From contig CM072810.1 of the NCBI GenBank assembly GCA_037013495.1, positions 109,096,398 to 109,160,397 of the forward strand: a stretch of 64,000 nucleotides of DNA. Direction: 5' to 3'. A program made the translations under genes and the position numbers. This DNA is from Hippophae tibetana (taxonomy: Eukaryota; Streptophyta; Magnoliopsida; Rosales; Elaeagnaceae). A model generated the notes under the pieces. That model saw only the letters and a list, made by a program, of their open reading frames with translations, made no database searches and was not told the origin of the DNA. Below are positions 61,642 to 64,000 of this stretch, one piece after another (position 1 is the stretch's first letter; each line of letters begins with the position of its first letter).

Positions 61642-62631
61642 TTATGGCACATATTCTCTCTCGAGAACTGGTTGTGTTCGAGTAACCGTCGCTGCTGGTG
61701 CCTTAGTGCTCCCAACTGAGGTCATATGCAAAGCTTCTCCTACATCTGCAGCCCTTTCCATCTTTTGCATTTTCTTCTTGCGTTGGTACTTCTGCACCCA
61801 CAGCAACAAGAATGATAAAAATACCAACAGTGCTAGTCCACCCAATACAGAACCAACAACTATCCACACTTTTGAATTATTATTCTTCTTCTTTCCTTCT
61901 TTAGCTGAAGGTGTAGGAGCTCCACCACTTTTTGGACCAGGATAGATGGGGGCAGGTGAGGGAGCAATGGACTCAACTACTATAGAGAAATGCCCCTGTT
62001 GCAATGTTGAACAAACATTGTCTGATTCCACATTACTAAAATTGACCAAACCCTTTAAATCAAATGAAACACACTTTGGTTTGGCTCCACTAGGACTTGA
62101 TTTTACATCCGGAAACTTGATAGATATGGGATCACTAGAGGTCCTAATATCAAGTTCAGGTAAATTCTTTGCTGATAAATTGGAAGCATCATAAGCAAGA
62201 AGACCCAATACTGGAGCCAAATAGGTATAGCCCTCTAATGGGTAATATGTCATAGTCCAGTTTCCCAAGTTTTGGTACACAAAAACAAGCCTTTCCACAT
62301 ATGAGCTCTCTACAACACCTATAGGGATCTGAAACTCTTTGAACATAGTAAAACCTCTCCTGAACAAACTACCACTCCTAAGCCTCATAGCTGAAACCTT
62401 AATCCCAGTCAAATTTGAAGGAACAAACCCATTATAGGGAATGCCAGTTTTTGGACGAACAAAAGCCCTATAAGCATAGTCTTGAAGAAGGCCGTCCAGG
62501 GCTTGTCGAGCTTCTACTGTGTTTAACGAAGAAGACCCACTAGTAGTAGACTGTACAGTTATGAGATCTGGCAGCCATGAAAAGCTAATCAATAGAAAAA
62601 GCATCGCGAGACTTCTAACCTGAAGCCCCAT
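61642..62631 (-). CDS. DUF1191 single-pass membrane protein
   Basis: This intact, intronless 329-residue protein has a signal peptide (about 1-27), a conserved extracytoplasmic DUF1191 domain (about 35-222), a proline/serine-rich stalk (APSPAPIYPGPKSG, 223-236), a transmembrane helix (255-279, VWIVVGSVLGGLALLVFLSF and on) and a short basic cytoplasmic tail starting KYQRKKK. N-glycosylation sites lie at 73, 124, 151 and 198. Typical words are ALDGLLQDYAYRAF, GIPYNGFVPSNLTGI, MRLRSGSLFRRG and VYQNLGNWT. The family is plant-specific and its function is unknown; the layout suggests a cell-surface or secretory-pathway protein. The start at 62631 gives the signal peptide directly. Opposite-strand frames (61622-61945, 61946-62194) are shadows. 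Confidence 0.93.
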   Translation of the reverse strand: MGLQVRSLAMLFLLISFSWLPDLITVQSTTSGSSSLNTVEARQALDGLLQDYAYRAFVRPKTGIPYNGFVPSNLTGIKVSAMRLRSGSLFRRGFTMFKEFQIPIGVVESSYVERLVFVYQNLGNWTMTYYPLEGYTYLAPVLGLLAYDASNLSAKNLPELDIRTSSDPISIKFPDVKSSPSGAKPKCVSFDLKGLVNFSNVESDNVCSTLQQGHFSIVVESIAPSPAPIYPGPKSGGAPTPSAKEGKKKNNNSKVWIVVGSVLGGLALLVFLSFLLLWVQKYQRKKKMQKMERAADVGEALHMTSVGSTKAPAATVTRTQPVLEREYVP

Positions 62632-63005
62632 CGATGCTTGTCTGAATTTCGAAGCTCAGTACAATGCCACTTAGAAAGAACTAGCAAATAGGTAGTAAGA
62701 TTACAGAGAAAGTAACTCAAGACGACGACCCACCGAAAATAAAAGAAAAAAAAACTCGAAATGGGTTGAGATTTTACAGAGTGTCTATGTCAATAAAGTT
62801 CTTTTCTTTTCCAATAGAATGCGACGCTCTTGTTCGTTCTTGTTTTGTGGAATGAATCTAAAACCCACGATAAATTCACAAACGATTTGTAGTGAGTTAG
62901 AGACTCACCTCACTTTAGCTTCTGATTTGGTTTTGGCTTCAAATGGTTATAAACCAATTTTCTTCTTCTCGTTGAAGAGCTCTGATCTCCTTCTACCTTT
63001 CTAAC
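62632..63005 (-). promoter_or_regulatory. DUF1191 leader and probable promoter
   Basis: Balanced-composition sequence upstream of the start codon probably includes the 5' UTR (62632 to about 62820). A TATA-like word ggtttataacc lies at 62945-62955 on the - strand, about 320 bp from the start, which may be too far for a short unspliced leader, so its role is unsure. The + strand frame 62819-63004 has no recognised domain and is not credible as a gene. Confidence 0.3.
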
Positions 63006-64000
63006 ACATACACTCTCTCCCAATGTCGTCCATACCAGTGCTTTTCTTCCCACTCTGTATTTCTGTCTTTTATCGGTCTGTCAATATTATTGAAATAAAA
63101 TTAAAATAAATAAAAAAAGAAGTATGCCAATTGTCAAAGTACGAAATCGAAGAGTCAATTATACTAATTACTCACTCTTTCAATTTTACTTTTGACCCAT
63201 TATTTTGACAATAATTTTTTTTGTACTTGTACGTATCAATTAATAATATATATTGAAAAATAATATTTTTAAAAATTATAATTATAGAAATAATATTTTT
63301 TATATTTATTTCATGTATCTTTGTTATTAAAAAATTATTACACGTTATTTTATTTTAAAAATTATTTAATTTATATTTTTTAAATTGAATTATGATTAAT
63401 TAAATTTTTTACATTTTTCAATTAAATACAGTTAATGATATATTATTCGTATTATAATATATTTTAATAGTGTTATTTTTTTATAATTTTTTTAATATTT
63501 AACATTAATCAGGGTAAATAAGGACTTTCACTGTAAAATAATTTAGGAATAGTTTATAAAAATTAAGTAAAATAAATGACTCAATTTAGTATTTTCCGTA
63601 CTGCCAACGTTCATTCAATGTGAAAATTATTAATTTGTTATTTTAATTAATTATTTACATTTAAAATATCTCTCCATCAATCATTTTAATTATTAAATAA
63701 TTTAAACAACAAATAAAATTATAATAAGGTGTCTTAAATAAGATGAGGAAATTATATTATTGAAAACAAAAATATTCACTACGTGGGTGGTCTGGGATGA
63801 TGAATGATCAAAGACGGCAATGAGAATTCTGAGGGAGTTCACATTTTTGCTAAGACTTCATTTATAATCTAATCTGATTCAATCTCATTTAACGGTCAGG
63901 ATTGTACATTTGACGTTATCAATATCTATTTTTAAGGTTACTCATTTGAAACCAATGCGACATATTAATAACAACCAATACCATTTTCTTTTACACCACT
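63006..64000. other. AT-rich intergenic stretch at the right edge
   Basis: Mostly low-complexity AT sequence. A slightly GC-richer patch at 63781-63845 gives no recognisable coding. Nothing else seen. Confidence 0.5.

Noticed and set aside
61622..62194. Two + strand frames over the DUF1191 gene
   Set aside because: Shadows of the - strand coding sequence, with no domain of their own.

Overview
The window looks like nuclear DNA of a flowering plant, most likely a eudicot. It is strongly AT-rich, its few intact genes belong to plant families (a GT8 GATL glycosyltransferase, an RTFL/DVL micropeptide, a DUF1191 membrane protein), and most of the rest is decayed plant transposons plus an old integrated pararetrovirus. 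The species cannot be named from the sequence. No rRNA gene, convincing tRNA gene, CRISPR array or bacterial-style operon was seen.

Layout. Positions 1-2900 are AT-rich with nothing recognisable. About 2900-8900 is a stop-riddled relic of a caulimovirid on the + strand, in the order movement protein, coat protein, protease, reverse transcriptase, RNase H, then a further downstream reading region; it carries a nearly perfect 286/285-bp tandem duplication. About 12740-14330 is a MULE (Mutator-like) transposase relic. About 18690-22490 is a Ty3/gypsy remnant with gag and protease, apparently joined to an LTR-like end without reverse transcriptase or integrase. About 22900-23430 is the tail of a Ty1/copia element on the - strand. 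At 24248-25424 a non-autonomous DNA element carries a long degenerate CCCTAAA (plant telomere-type) array, and directly after it lies the intact intronless GATL gene (25834-26874). A LINE fragment (27340-28250) and a foldback MITE (28375-28710) follow.

About 29217-35465 is a nearly complete but dead Ty1/copia element with both LTRs. A 1072-bp CACTA-type element (32005-33076) sits inside it with a perfect CCT target duplication. A second, shorter family member is at about 42226-42946. A 48-codon RTFL/DVL peptide gene lies at 46709-46855, in a region otherwise without long reading frames. Tandem repeats are at 54795-55084 and 56120-56745. On the - strand near the right end are a broken NAC gene resembling SOG1 (about 59600-60420) and the intact DUF1191 gene (61642-62631).

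The three live genes appear independent of one another: GATL acts in cell-wall polysaccharide synthesis in the Golgi, RTFL/DVL in organ-shape control, and the DUF1191 protein is a single-pass membrane protein of unknown role. The rest of the window is a layered record of mobile-element insertions and decay.
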